64,000 nucleotides of DNA from Panopea generosa. Taxonomy: Eukaryota > Mollusca > Bivalvia > Adapedonta > Hiatellidae. Made by a program: the position numbers and the translations under genes. Shown one piece after another: positions 13,301 through 28,300 of this stretch; within the stretch, counting starts at the first letter, position 1; every line of letters starts with the position of its first letter. The stretch spans positions 17,780,301 through 17,844,300 of the forward strand of contig CM055909.1 in assembly GCA_029582155.1 (NCBI GenBank), given 5' to 3'. Under the pieces are notes generated by a model. It was given only the letters and a program-made list of their open reading frames with translations. It was not told where the DNA came from and ran no database searches.

Positions 13301-16300
13301 AGCGCTGCCTTACACTGATCATAACCTTAATTTTTATGAGCGTCTATATAAAGATACAAAATGTGAAACCAATATATAAAAAAAATTAAATTTTTATAAT
13401 TTTTAACTATTTCCGCTATAAAAAAATCACAGCATTTTGCTTCAATAAATAACTAAATAAAATGAGACATGATGAATTTGAATTATTATCTAGATCTTTT
13501 TGAATAATGTTTACAATGATTTCTCTGAAAAACGAAAGGCGTCGATATTAACAAATGTTGAACATTTGTTTAACTATGCAAGAACAAACTGAGTAAGAGA
13601 GTTAATTATTACAAGACGGTTAGTGTTCTCAGAATCATAATAAAGTTTGTTGTATCCTACATAAACTACATAATTACCGATTTTATTGTGCACTTGGGAA
13701 TGTCCGAAACGCAAAGCTGCCGCCGCTAGCTCGTTAAACACCGTTGGCCGGATCTTTCTATTGTATGTATCTTTGTACCCATCCTGCAATGACATCACAA
13801 TGAGATTATAATAGTGTTACTAGTTTACAATTATATGTTACAATCAAATCACAAACATAGTATAATACTTTCCCCGTAGTAAAACAATGACGTCACAACC
13901 TGTCATACGAACGTATGTATAATGGCAGCGACAATATAGAATAACAAGCTCCTGATTTAGTAGGACAGCGTCGGACAAATGGTCGGATGTCGGGAGTTCA
14001 ATCCTCTGCCACAACCATAATATGGTGTTCTTAAGCAAGACACTTTATTCTTACATGCATCGTACTGGTCAAAGAGAACTTCGAGTGTGATTTGTCTAAT
14101 TTGTAGACTTGTTTGACAATCAATTTAAAACAAATACGGTTAAACAACATATTTTTTTTACGCTTCCTCTACGTTAGTCGGGCCCGATTTGTTCAGTCTC
14201 TAGCGCGTTTGACTGTCAAATCAGCAGTCATGAGCTCGAATCCCCGCCTTGCAACAGTCTCTGTGATGCTTGATATATTATATTCTGTCTCATTACCACT
14301 CTTCTCTCATCGCTTATTTAAGTGAGAAAGTTACCAGTTACTTGCGGAGATGTGGTGTGCTCGAGTACTGGTTACCCTTTCAAGACCCCAGGAAAGAGTG
14401 GTTAGGTTAATTGATCGTCTGTTAGCCCTCAACGGCATAAAATGACGCTAAATCATCAATCAATTGTCTATATTAGTTGCCACAATCGAATTTATTATAT
14501 TTTTTAGTTTGAAAATCGATACCATACACAGTAAGTATAACATAATTTTACAAATGCATAATCAATTAGAGAAAACTTAAGTAATCAAATATTTTATCTG
14601 TTAGTTTATGAATATATGTTGACAGATAAAACTTAAATGTTCGGTCATTCACGTCACTTCTCTGTACATTTATGTTATGTATAAGTATGTACCAAGATGA
14701 CCATCTGATTGATACACTCAAATCTGGAATCAATACATTCGTATGTTCATGTAAACAAACTGAACTGAATAAATCTTCAGTCTCTCAAAATATAGTTTTG
14801 ACAACTCGTTTAATAAATTCAATAATAATTGAGCACACACATACATTGTAATATGCTCAATTTAATATATAATACCTTAATGTTCATGCGGTCGTCTTTC
14901 ATCTTTTTTTTGCCTAGGATTACCGTTAAATATTCACGATATGTAATCAGCTGTAGCTGAGCTGCGACAATCTTTCTGGCTTCTTGGAAAATCTGTTCAT
15001 TTTCCCAGTGTGGATTCAACTTATAAAGTTCTTTTGCCAGTCGATTATGTTCTCGGACAAACAATGTATGTACGCTTGTTAGCACGACCTGTTCACTGCT
15101 ACGAAGGTCACCTTCATAAAATAGTAAATGTTTACATATATATGTTTTAAAATGGTATAACATCATTTATTTTATCTTTAAATATTTTATTTCTCATTAT
15201 ACATGTACACACTTGTAAAAAGCAACACAGTGACATCACACAATACGGAACAGTAAATACTAGATATATTACTACTGTAATAACAGAAATATTCAGGCTG
15301 TGTTTATATATTTTAACAATAAATATTGTAACTGATTTTTTAAAAATAAACATTGTCACAATGGGTTGTATAAATATCAAATACCTCTGCGTACTTAATG
15401 AATAATAAGGTGATGTATGTAGACAGAAGATAGAGGAGAGTAGAGAACAGAAGGTGGTTGGTGTATGTAGACAGTAGATAGAGAGGGGCAGTAGACAAAA
15501 GAAGGAAGTTGGTATATGTAGACAGAAGATTAAGGAGAGTAGACAAGAGAAAGACGTTGGTGCATGTAGACAGTAGATAGAGGAGAGTAGACAACAAAAG
15601 GAAGTTGGCGTATGTAGACAGTATATAGAGGAGGACAGCAGACAAGAGAAGGAGGTTAGTGTATGTATATAGAGGAGAGTAGACAAGATAAGGATGTAAA
15701 TGTAAGTAGACAGTAGATAAAGGAGAGTAGAGAAGAGATGGAAGTTCGTGTATGTAGAGAGTAAAATAACGGAGAGTAAAGAAGAGAATGAAGTTGGCGT
15801 AAATATACAGTAGATAGAGGGTGTAGAGAAGAGAAGACAATTGCTGTGTATAGACTGTAGATAGAGGAGAGTAGTGTATCAAGACAGTAGATAAAGATGG
15901 AAAGTAGACAAGAGATGGAAGTTCGTGTATGTAGACAGTATATAAAGGAGAAAAGACAAGAAAAGGACGTTAGTGTATGTTACAGTAGATAAAGAAGTAG
16001 AATAGACAAGCGAAGGAAATTCGTGTATGTAGACATAAGGTAAAGCGGAGTAGAGAAGAGAAGGTAGTAGGTGTGTATAGACATAAGATAGAGATAAGTA
16101 GACAAGAGAAAGAAGTTCTGGTATGTAGACAGTCAATAGATGAGAATAGACAAGAGAAGGAAGTTGGTGTATGTAGACATTAGATAGAGGGGAGTAGAGA
16201 AAAGAAGGAAATTGCTGTGTATATACTGTAGATAGAAGAGAGTAGACAAGAGAAGAAAGTTGGTGTATGTAGACAGTAGATAAAGAAGGAGAGTAGGCAA

Positions 16301-19300
16301 GAGAGGAACGTTAGTGTATGTAGACATTAGATATAAGAGAGTAGACAAGAGAAGGAAGTTCGTGTATGTAGATAGTATATAGAGGAGAGTAGACAAGAGA
16401 AGGAAGTTTCTGTGTATAGAATGTAGACAAATGAGAGTAGACAAGAGAAGGAAGTTGGTGTATGAAGACAGAAGACAAAGAAGAAGAGAAAACAAGAGAA
16501 GGAAGTTAGTGTATGTAGACACTAGATAGAGGAGAGAGAAAAAAGAGAAGAAAGTTAGTGTATGTAAACAGTAAATAGGGAAGAGTAGAGAAGAGAAAGA
16601 AGATGGTGTGTATAGACTGTAGACAGAGGAGAGTAGACAAGAGAAAGGAGTTGGTGTATTGAAGTCAGAAGATAAAAAAAGAGATTAAACAAGAGAAGGA
16701 AGTTCGTGTATGTAGACAGTATATAGAGGAGAGTAGAGAAGAGAAAGAATATGGTATGTATAGACTGTAGACATAGGAGAGTAGACAAGAGAAAGGAGTT
16801 GGTGTATTGAAGTCAGAAGATAAAGAAAAAGATAAGACAAGAGAAGGAAGTTCGTGCATGTAGAAGGTAGATAGAGGAGAGTAGAGAAGAGAAGGAAGTT
16901 GGGGTGTATAGACTGTAGACAGAGGAGAGTAGACAAGAGAAGGAAGTTAGTGTTTTGAAGACAAAAGATAAAGAAGGAGAGTAGACATGAGAAGGAAATT
17001 AGTGTATTTAGACAATAGATAGAGGAAAGTAGAGAAAATAAAGAAGTTGGTATGTATAGACTGTAAATAGAGGAGAACAGACAAAAAAAAGAAGTTGGTG
17101 TGTGTAAACATTAGTTAGAGGAGAGTAGACAAGGGAAGGAAGTTGTCGTTTGTAGATATTAGATAGAGGACAGCTGACAACAGAAGGAAATTGGTGTATG
17201 CAGACAGTAGATACAGGATAGTAGACAAGAGAAGGAAATTGATGTATGGAGTTAGTAGAGAAAGGCCGTTATCTTTTGTACGTTGTGATTATTCTTGCTA
17301 TATGATATGTTCAATATGTTTTAAATTTTTGATGAGAAATATATACGGTAACTGTTTTTGCATACTTAATTTTGTAAATGAAATATTTAGCATAATAAAT
17401 AACTGCTCCATTGAGATATTATTATATGATTTAACTTTGTTGTTAAATGCTGACAAGATTTGTCCAAAAGGCTCTAGAACATTGACATTCTCAATGTAAA
17501 TGCTTAACCACATTTGAATATACCAGTTTCGAAAAGGTACATAAAACTTCAATTAAACAAGAAAATATGATGTGTCTATCACCTGATTTAATGGGTGGAC
17601 CCCGCCTCCAAATAAATACACGTCAGATCACCGCTTGTCATGTACTAGGTAAAGATTTCAGAAATTACTGAAACTTGATCGACAACATCGTCTTTTAATT
17701 TGTAATAAACACTCGAAACTATCTTTAATATTGCTAGATACTGTAATTTAAACTTCAACAAAGCGACAAGATGGCAAAGGATTAAAAGCCAACAACAAAC
17801 AAACCTGAGAGAGGACAGTAGTTATTCATTCCATCAAATTGTCCACGTAGTTCACAAGTCGAGTCATCGTTGTCTACTGGTAGTTTGTCATGGTTGATAA
17901 GCATCAGTCCTAACGTAGTGATTAGCAATATTTACTAAGCATTGTATTTTGAAGCATTATGCTGTAAAGAACTAATGTAAAAATTGATAAAAATTATTTA
18001 AAAAGCATTTATGCCTGTCAATAAAAACGTGCTCATGAATTAATTAACTTGTTTTGGTGATAAGTTGGAAATCATTACGGATGACGTAAGTTTAAATTTT
18101 ACAAATCTATTAATCATTTAATACAAACATTGGTGGGTGTAGGATTATCCTGTAGAACGGACCCAATTTTCTTGAATGGGTCCGTTAAAAAGCAATGTTG
18201 GGAAAAATCCATTTGAGCTCGTTGATTGGTCAGTTGTTTCAACTGAAAGTTTTAAAGACGTCACAGTATAAAAAACGTTCAATTGCTATGGATAATTGGA
18301 CAGGCATATAATTCTCTACTTTTTCCTTGGGAGATAATATACCTGACTCGCAAGATATCAGGTTCTGGGATAGACTAGTGTATGGTTAACCTCAGTTAGT
18401 ACTTTTCTCATAAAACACAAAGCTAAAAACAAATATTGATATATTTTGCCAAATAAAGCAAGTACTCGGCTTGCCCATACAAGGATTTTGATTTTGGGCG
18501 TGTCCATTCACGCAGATGGATACTGGACATACCCAAATGGACAGTTCGATACGGATTAACAAAAATAAGTTGATATTTACCGTCACACATTGAACAGAAA
18601 CTATTGGCCCTTCTGTAGAATCAATATGATGGTAAGTTAACTGGTATTAATTACATTGGTTTTGATAACTTAAGCTCTGAAAGACCGAGCACGGTGACAA
18701 GGTAGTATAAAAATCATAACCCAGTAAAATTACGGAAACCTCGGTCAAGGAAAGAAAAGAGCCAAATAGGCATTGCTATGCTTATCTGAAAGAAATAGTT
18801 TGACAGAAGTTATTTAATTATTGTGAAAAACATACAAGTGGCCCCCTGAGGTGGCCTAAAACATAAATTCAAAATGTTTACCTCAAGAACATGTTTAAAG
18901 TTGAGAAATAGGAGTAACTGGTTATATTCTAAGTTTCGATAAGTATTGTCATGTTTTGGTAATGACAGCTGTATTTGATTATGAGCAGCACAAAAGCATA
19001 TAATCCTGAAATTTCCACACTCAAGAAATGTTCTCTTTATCAAAATTGTTGTAATGGTTTAAGCAAAGTTATAGTTTTACTGCATTTCTTAATGTAATTG
19101 TTCGATCCACGTGGGGAAATACCACCTTGATTTATTTTTACAGAAACAATAAACACGACGGCCGACGGATCACGCACATTAAATATTCTCAGTATTACTG
19201 AAGGGATGCAGGTCGTTTGACGTTTATGAAAATGTAACAATTACATATAAGGAAATGTTAGTTTTATTAACCAAATGCAATGATTATAGCGAAGATATAC

Positions 19301-22300
19301 TTTTGACATAACCCAATGTAAATTGTACGTCACTGTGGAAGGTATCTGAAATTTATTACGTCCCTGTGGAAGGTAAAAGAAATGTTTAACGATGACAAAC
19401 ACTTGAAAGAGTTTAACCCAAACATCATACACATACAATCCATTACAATCAAACTTAAATAGGGGAAAGTCATTTAGTGCATTTTTCTACAAATTCTACT
19501 AATAGTGGTCATATCGAATTAAGGATGACCGGGAAAAACACCACAAAGCTGAAATGTAGTCTCAATATATAAGGATCATTGTGATTTTATTTGATATTTA
19601 AGAACAAGTAATTTGTGTCTAATGTTGAATTTGGGAATGCGACATGACAAAGATTTCAAACTTTTTAAAACTTAATCTGATCAAGGATTGAACACTAATT
19701 CCTACATGTGACATTGGTTAGTATTATAATCAGTTTTTCTGTAAAACTGTAATAAGCGTTTGAGAGGACAGAGCAGGACGGTAAAAAACTTGAAAGGAAA
19801 TATTATTTCATCTTCAGTCTTACTTGAGACGAATGCCATATTAAACAACACAATTTGTTTTCTGGTACTGAGTCGCACATGTAAATGCAGAAGCCAAGCA
19901 GAGTACAGCAACAATGGTAGTTACTCCTGCTGGTCTTTTTGAAAATTTGCATTAGTTACCTGACCGCTTACCTTTATGTACGTCGCGTAGTGTATTTTGA
20001 ACATCCTTTGTGGAACCGTAAACAGCGGAGCCATCTATAAAAGGTGTATTTGAATTTATCTGCTGTTTCACACCTGAATTTGTAATAAAAAGGGTATTCA
20101 TATTATATTACACCATCATTACAATATTTATTTTGGTATTCCCTTCCCGCCCTGAGATCTTGTGGTTATGTAACTGCTGTGCAAGTTTGGATAAGATTCA
20201 AAGAAAAATGACGGTGATGGCGCATCTACACGAACATTTAACATTTTTTCCGAAATAATCATGTTTATCAGTGACGTCTGTGGCGTCCCAAATTTTAATC
20301 CCGTGGCCCTGAATTCAACAACCTTTTAGGGGACATCCATATAATGCTACATGAAACATAGTTAAGGTCTACGGCTTGAACCCCAAGAGAAATTTTAAGA
20401 TGTGCTTATAAGCATTTAAGGTCGTCAATATTTCGTCCAAGATCTTGTGATAATATAACTACTGTGTAAGTTGGGTTAAGATTGTTCGAAAAATGCTGGA
20501 TGCTAGAAAGGCGACAGATATCAGAGGACGGACGATTGACCATTTACCATGACATAAGCGCTGCTTGCCTTTGGCGAATAAAGCTTAAATGGGGTTACCA
20601 TTGTGTCTACACTAAATTATTAATATTTTCCGTAAATAATATGTAAAATTGCGGCCCAAAATTTGACCATGGAGCACTGATTCAACATTCCTTTTAGGGA
20701 ATATCCATGTAATACTACGTCAGCTATATGCTGATGGTGAATTAACACAGATCCATGTGTACAGAGTGCATCTAGATTGAAATTCAATTATTTTGGCATA
20801 TGACAAATGCTTTAAGAAATTATGTTTTGCCAATTAAATGTTTTAACAATAATCTTAGAGTATGCAATATTATAACAAAAACAATGATTTGATGACTGTT
20901 AATTATTGAAAAAGGGTTCTCTGATATGAATCATGTCTAAATTATATTAAACCAAGCAGTTGGGGTTTCAAACTTTCAGAGAAAATTTTCCTTAAAATGT
21001 ACTTATAAGCCCTGTGGCGGTATTTTTTGCGGTCTAAAAAGTGTTTCATAAAATAAACCAAACACTACAATAATGTCAATCATATAACTCCCCATAGACA
21101 GTTGATTCAATGAAACTGTATCTGACATTTATTCAGTCGGTGCTATGCGACACGAGAAGTGCTGCATATCATAGACAGTGGATTCAATGAAACTGTATCA
21201 GACATGTCTTCAGTCGGTGCTAAGGGAAACGAGGAGTGCTGCATATTTCATAACTCCCCATAACTCCCCATAGACAGTGGATTCAATGAAACTGTATCTG
21301 ACATGTCTTCAGTCGGTGCAAAGCGACACGAGGAGTGCTGCATATTCCATAACTCCCCATAGACATTGGATTCAATGAAACTGTATCTGACATGTCTTCA
21401 GTCGGTGCTAAGGGACACGATGAGTGCTGCATATTTCATAACTCCCCATAGACAGTGGATTTAATGAAACTGTAACTGACATGTCTTCAGTCGGTGCTAA
21501 GGGACACGAGGAGTGCTGCATATTTCATAACTACCCATGAGAGTGGATTCAATGAAACTGTATCTGACATGTCTTCAGTCTGTGCTAAGGGACACGAGGA
21601 GTGCTGCATATTTCATAACTCCCCATAGAGAGTGGATTCAATGAAACTGTAACTGACATGTCTTTAGTCGGTGCTAAGGGACACGAGGAGTGCTGCATAT
21701 TTCATAACTCCCCATAGAGAGTGGATTCAATGAAACTGTGACTGACATGTCTTCAGTCTGTGCTAAGGGACACGAGGAGTTCTGCATATTTCATAACTCC
21801 CCATAGATAGTGGATTCAATAAAACTGTATCTGACATGTTTTCATGGTTATGTTTTCAATTTCGAAATGATCCTATTTAAATATATTATTGACGATACCG
21901 CTTTTATTAGCCCTTTGTCATATAACCATTTGTTATTTATTGCATTCTTAACATTTGACATTGAACTGACATGGTGTATAATCGTCGTTTCATTTTGCAT
22001 TTGTTTTAAAGGAAAGTCGACAAATTTCAATGAAACCATAAAGATTCGTACTTTTAGATTTAGGGTAAGAGAATGGAAGGAGTTGTAGGTTTTAGATATT
22101 TTTTTTAAAAATAAGAAAAAATGATATTAGTTTATTTAAATCCAATCTGAATTACACTATTCATTGTATTCGTAAAAAGGTTATAAAGTGTTCAGATTTG
22201 GTTTCTAATTATAGCCTTGTCTAGTTAATGCCAAGAACATCTATTTAAAGCAATGACTAGTTATTGCCGTGAACATCTATTTCAATTCATTCGATTTAAT

Positions 22301-25300
22301 TTTCACCCGAAATTTTCTTCACGTGTACTCAGTAAGTGTAATTTTGGCCGATTTCACTTGGAAGTAGAGAAATTGCTAACTTGAACATGGTCATTTTTTG
22401 AAATGCGAGGGGATCAATTAAGAAAGCAACACTTGATCTGACACGAGAACTATTACCGCTCCGCCCACTGGCCTAGTGGCATTGTTTGTCAAAGTGCATA
22501 CAATGTAGTATTTACTTAGAAATGGTTTGATTGTCTAAGCGAACTGACGGCGTAGCAACCAATATCGACCCAATGGTTGTATTATCGACTTGTTTAATTG
22601 AGCTCGCGTCTGTTCATCTGACCCAATGACTTTTATCCGATTTCAACGAATCGCTGAATATGGGTTGCTGGATTTTCTCTTTAAGCATTACATGTAAATG
22701 CATCTTTTCCTTGATCGTCAATTTGTATTGATATATATATATACACGATTGGTTGATAACTTATACTTGGGTGGAAGTCCGCTTCTAATCGGCGACGAGT
22801 GTGTACATACCGTTACAATCCAATCTCGCTACTGACCGGGACAATGGCATACACTTTGTAAACATGTCGTCATTAGCTGGAATATCGATCTTGATACATT
22901 CATGTCTGAAAAAGGTCACGCATATATCATCCTTATTATAGCATAACACATCTTCTGTAGTATAGGAGTATATTGATTGTGCATCATCAAATATTTCTCT
23001 TCTGATTTGCTTTAGTCTAACGAGTAAGTTTTACTTATTAAACATGCATTGAGTTGATAATAACAATAATTCTCCATAAGATACTAACACTATTAATAAT
23101 AATCATGATCGTTGTAACAAATATTTTGCGAAATTATCACTAAAACTCTTCACAAAGACTTTTTGAAATCGGTACCTTTCAGAATCAGCTCCACAACAGT
23201 CAAAAGGTTCTCCGTCTTCTTCTACAAAATAGATAAGAAATGTCCGCAGATAGTGTATTTGCCGCACAAGGACATGCAATGTAATTGGTAATAAAAGAAA
23301 CATCAACTGTTTCTTTTATATATCTTGAACTTTATATTATATGGTTTTATTAAGTTTATTAAGTAACTCTAAAAACTTCAATACAGAAGGTCATTGATAG
23401 TAATATTTTTTTCATATATTTTCTCGAAGGGACATATACGTAAGATGAGAAACTCATTATCTTTATCTTTTGAATTGCAACATAAACAATATATTTCACT
23501 TTTTGGGAATTTTATTTCTGTTGTACCGTCCTGTTTGTATTCAAAGGGGATTATCATATAGTCTTAATCTAGTGTAAAACAATCTAAGATTACAAGGTAA
23601 CATATCGAGATAATTCTAATATCTGAACTGATATTTGAAAAGTTTATAATTTTCGAGGACTGCATATTTATTATTCTTCAACGTGTAAGTAAATCCATGA
23701 GCATTCAACTTAATTTAATATTTGATAACCGGTTCTTACAACCAAATTACAGCCATTTAACTTTTGTTCATATATTTGATATCAATATATTGTCAGTATT
23801 AATAACTTTGTACAAATAGCTTATTATCCTTACAAACTGTGAAACATATAAAGGGTACATATCAAGCTCTCCGCCACTCTTACTGTACAAATATTAAATT
23901 TAACATTCAGTAAATGTTCACAAAATTTTAAGTGTATTATTTCTATTACTTTTGACTTGGTGTATCCCTAAATTTTAATTGCATATCCTAACAAAGAACC
24001 AACGAATACATCAAACAACTGACGTAGATGTTTTTAAGGCTTTAACTGGATTTTTTACAATTAAATAAGAAGGTAGTAAATGCTTTCAAATGTTCTTGGT
24101 TTAAATTAAAATTACCAGTATAATTAGATATTGTTTCAAAATAATTTAAATCATCAACAACTTCAGTAATTTGTTAGTTATAAGTTTGTGATTCATTTTG
24201 TAACAATCCGACATGCTTGCTTAATAACGTTATTTTTGTTTTCGATTAATTCACTTTTAAGCCCCAGTTATTACAGTTAGTATGCAACGATTTAGATTAT
24301 CATGTAATTTAGAAGGTGATTTTACTAAAGTATCCATGCATTCCGCAAAGAGTAATATAATCAAAACAATACCATTGATATTTGATTATGAATCAATGCT
24401 GTTTTGTAAATACAGCTCTAAGTCTTCTACAAAACATAGAAAAAGTATAGGAGAGACTACCTTCCCTTGACTCAATCCCATATCGTATTCAAAATAGTTT
24501 AAATAATTATCACAATTTTTTAACAAATGACTTATCTATCTGATACATGTCTTTAATGCTGCGTAACAGTTTACCCTTATGAGTCTGACAACGCCTAAAT
24601 GGGTGTGAGACACTACTTTAAACACGTATACCGGAGTCATCCCAGATATTCGCTACATGGGCGACTTGATGATTTTAACGTCAAAAATTATTCGGCTCAA
24701 GGCAAATAAAATCCTAAAGTTACAGACGATGTAATTATGATAGGAGAACCCTGAGGTCGTATCTAACAACCATTCTTGGGAATAATCTTAGACTTGAACT
24801 TGAAAATCCAAATTACCGTCAGAGATATCTAGATTACAATGACAAATATAATTAGTGTAAGTATCTATTCGACTACATATTAGGTGTCCCTACATGCTTG
24901 CAAATGATGGCCTTCAATACTGGTATCTAATTGTATTCTTGAGTAAAATTTGAGAACATTCTTAAGAATGGTTGGTAAATACCACCTTGACTATCCAGTT
25001 ATTTCCATCAGAGACAAAAGGTTGGTAAATACCACCATTGATCATCGAGTTATTGCCACCAGGGACGAATGGTTGGTAAAAACAATTTTAATCATCCAGT
25101 TAATGCCATCAGGGACGAATGGTTGGAAAATATCACCTTGATCATCCTGTTATTGCCATCAGGGACAAATGGTTGGTAAATATCACCCTTGATCATCCAG
25201 CCATTGCAATCAGGGACGAATGGTTGGTCAATAACCCCTTGATCATCCAGTTTTTTGGCATCAGGGACGAATGGTTGGTGAGTACCCACTTGATCATCCA

Positions 25301-28300
25301 GTTATTGCCATCAAGAACGAATGGTGGGTCAATACCTGCATTGATCATCCAGGTATTGCAATCAGGGACGAATGGTTGGTAAATACCACCTTGATCATCC
25401 AGTTATTGCCATCAAGAACGAATGGTTGGTCAATCCAAGCATTGTTCATCCAGTTATGGACATCAGGGACGAAAAGTTAGAAAATAACACACTTGATCAT
25501 CCAGTTATAGCCATCATGGACGAGGAGTTGTCAAATAACACCCTTAATTATCATGTTATTGCCACCAGGGACGAAAAGTTGGTAAATAACACCCTTGAGA
25601 ATCCAGGTATTGCCATCAGGGACGAAAAGTTGATAAATAACACACTTGATTATCCAGTTATTACCACTATGAAGAAAAGTTGTTAAATATCCCTGCATTG
25701 ATCATCAAGTTATAGACATCAGGGACGAAAAGTTGGAAAATAACACACTTGATCATCCAATTATAGCCATTAGGGACGAGGAGTTGTCAAATAACACCCT
25801 TAATTATCCTGTTATTGCCACCAGGGACGAACAGTTGGTAAATAACACACTTGATCATCCAGTTATACCCATCAGGGACGAAGAGTTGTCAAATAACAGC
25901 CTTAATTATCATGATATTGCCACCAGGGACGAAAGGTTGGTAAATAACACCCTTAATTATCATGTTATTGCCACCAGGGACGGACAGTTGGTAAATAACA
26001 CACTTGATCATCCAGTTATAGCCATCAGGGACGAAGAGTTGTCAAATAACACCCTTAATTATCATGTTATTACCACCAGGGACGAAAAGTTGGTAAATAA
26101 CACCCTTGATCATCCAGTTATATCCACCAGGGACAAAAGTTGGTAAGTTACACCCTTGATCATCCAGTTATAGCCACCAGGGACAAAAAAGTGGTAAATA
26201 ACACACTTGAGGATCCAGGTATTGCCATCAGGGACGAAATGTTCGTAAATAACACACTTGATTATCCAGTTATTGTCACTATGACGAAAAGTTGTTAAAT
26301 AACACAATTGATTATCCATTTATTGCCACCAGGGACGAAAAGTTGGTAAATAACACACTTGATCATCCAGTTATAGCCATTAGGGAATGAAAGTTGGTAA
26401 ATAACATTCTGAAGCATCCAGTTATAGCCATCAGGGAAGAAAAGTTGATAAATAACACCTTGATCATACAGTTATTACCATCGGGGACGAAAATATGGTA
26501 AAAACACCCTTGATAATCCATAATTGCCATCAGGGACTGCAATATGGTAAATAACACCCTTGATCATCCAGTTATAGCAATCAGGGACGAAACGTTGGTA
26601 AAAAACATCCTTGAGCATCCAGTAATTGCCATCAGGGACGAAACGTTGGTAAATACCACCTTGATCATCAATTTATTGCCATCAGTGACGAAAGGTTGGT
26701 AAAAACCACTCTTGATCATCCAGCCATTGTCATCGGGGACAAATAGTTGGTTAAATACAATCCTTGATCATCCAGTTATTGCCATCAGGGACGAATGGTT
26801 GGTCAATACCATCCTTGATCAATTAGTTATTGCCATCAGAAGCGAACGTTTGGTAATACTAACCTTGACCATTAAAAACCACTCTTGATCATCCAGCCAT
26901 TGCCATCAGGGACTAATGGTTGGTAAATACAACCTTTGATCATCCAGTTATTACAATCAGCGACGGAAGGTTGTAAATACCATCCTAGAACATCCATCCA
27001 TTGCCATCAGGGACAAATGGTTGTTAAATACCACCCTTAATTATCAGATCATTGTCATCCGGGATGGTTTGTTCGTACAAACCATCCTTGTTCATCATGT
27101 CATTGTCATCAGGGACGGATGGTTGGTAAATACCAGGCTAAATCATTGGGCCATTCTCATCACGGAGGAATGGTTTGTAAATACCACCCTTGATCATTCA
27201 GACATTGCCATCAGGGACGAATGGTTGTTAAATACCACCTTTGATCATCCAGCCATTGCCATCAGGGACGAAAGGTAGGTAAATACTACCATTGACCATC
27301 CAGTTATTGCCATCAGGGACGTATGGGTGGTCAATATCCTTTTGATCATCCAGTTATTGCCATCAGGGACGAATAGTTGTTAAATACCAGCTTTGTTCAT
27401 CCAGTTATTGCCATCAGGGACGAAAGGTCGGTAAAAACCACACTTGATCATCCAACCATTGCCATGAGGGACGAATTGTTAGTAAATACCACCCTTGATT
27501 ATCCAGTTATTGCCAGCAGGGACGAATGGTTGGTAAATACCACCACTGATCATCCAGTTATTGCCACCAGGGACGAATGGTTAGTAGAAACAACCCTTAA
27601 TTATCCAGATATTACCATAACGGACCAATCTATTTGATACATGTCTTTAATGCGAGTAACAGTTTACCCATATGAGTGTGACAACGCCTAAATGGGTGTG
27701 AGTCACAACTTTAAACACATATACCGGAGTCATCCCAGATATTCGCTACATGGGCGACTTGATGATTTTAACGTCATAAAGGATGGATGATTGGTAAAAA
27801 CCACCCTTGATCATCCAGCTATTTTCACCAGGGACGGATGGTTGGTAAATACCACGCTAAATCATAGGGCCATTGTCATCACGGAGGAATGGTTGGTAAA
27901 TACCATACTTGATCATTCAGACATTGCCATCGGTGACGAATGGTTGGTAAATACCACCTTTGATCATCAAGCCATTGTACAAACAACACTTAATTATCCA
28001 GTTATTACCATAACGGACCAATAGTTGGAAAATACACCCCTTGATCGTCCAGCAATTGTCATCAGGGACGGATGGTTGTAAATATCGCCCTAGATCATCC
28101 AGCCATTGCCATCAGGGACGAATGGTTAGTAAATACCACCTTTGATCATTCAGTTATTGCCATCTGGGACAGAAGGTAGGTAAATACCACCCATGATCAA
28201 CAATCCATTGCCATCAGAGACGGATGGTTGGTAAATACCACCCTTGATCATCCAGCCATTGTCATCAGCGACGAATAGTTGTCAATACCAACCTTGATCA

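Noticed and set aside
13613..13677. Extension of peroxidase exon 10 to the end of its open frame
   Set aside because: Downstream GT sites give the wrong phase for exon 11, and the encoded residues do not match the family; the donor at 13677 gives GRLD.
15147..16936. Minus-strand ORFs with [11 protein letters not shown] repeats as a membrane protein family
   Set aside because: Overlapping ORFs in more than one frame follow the 48-bp repeat; no flanking coding features are present.
15405..17265. CRISPR array
   Set aside because: Units are contiguous with no unique spacers, and the DNA is eukaryotic.
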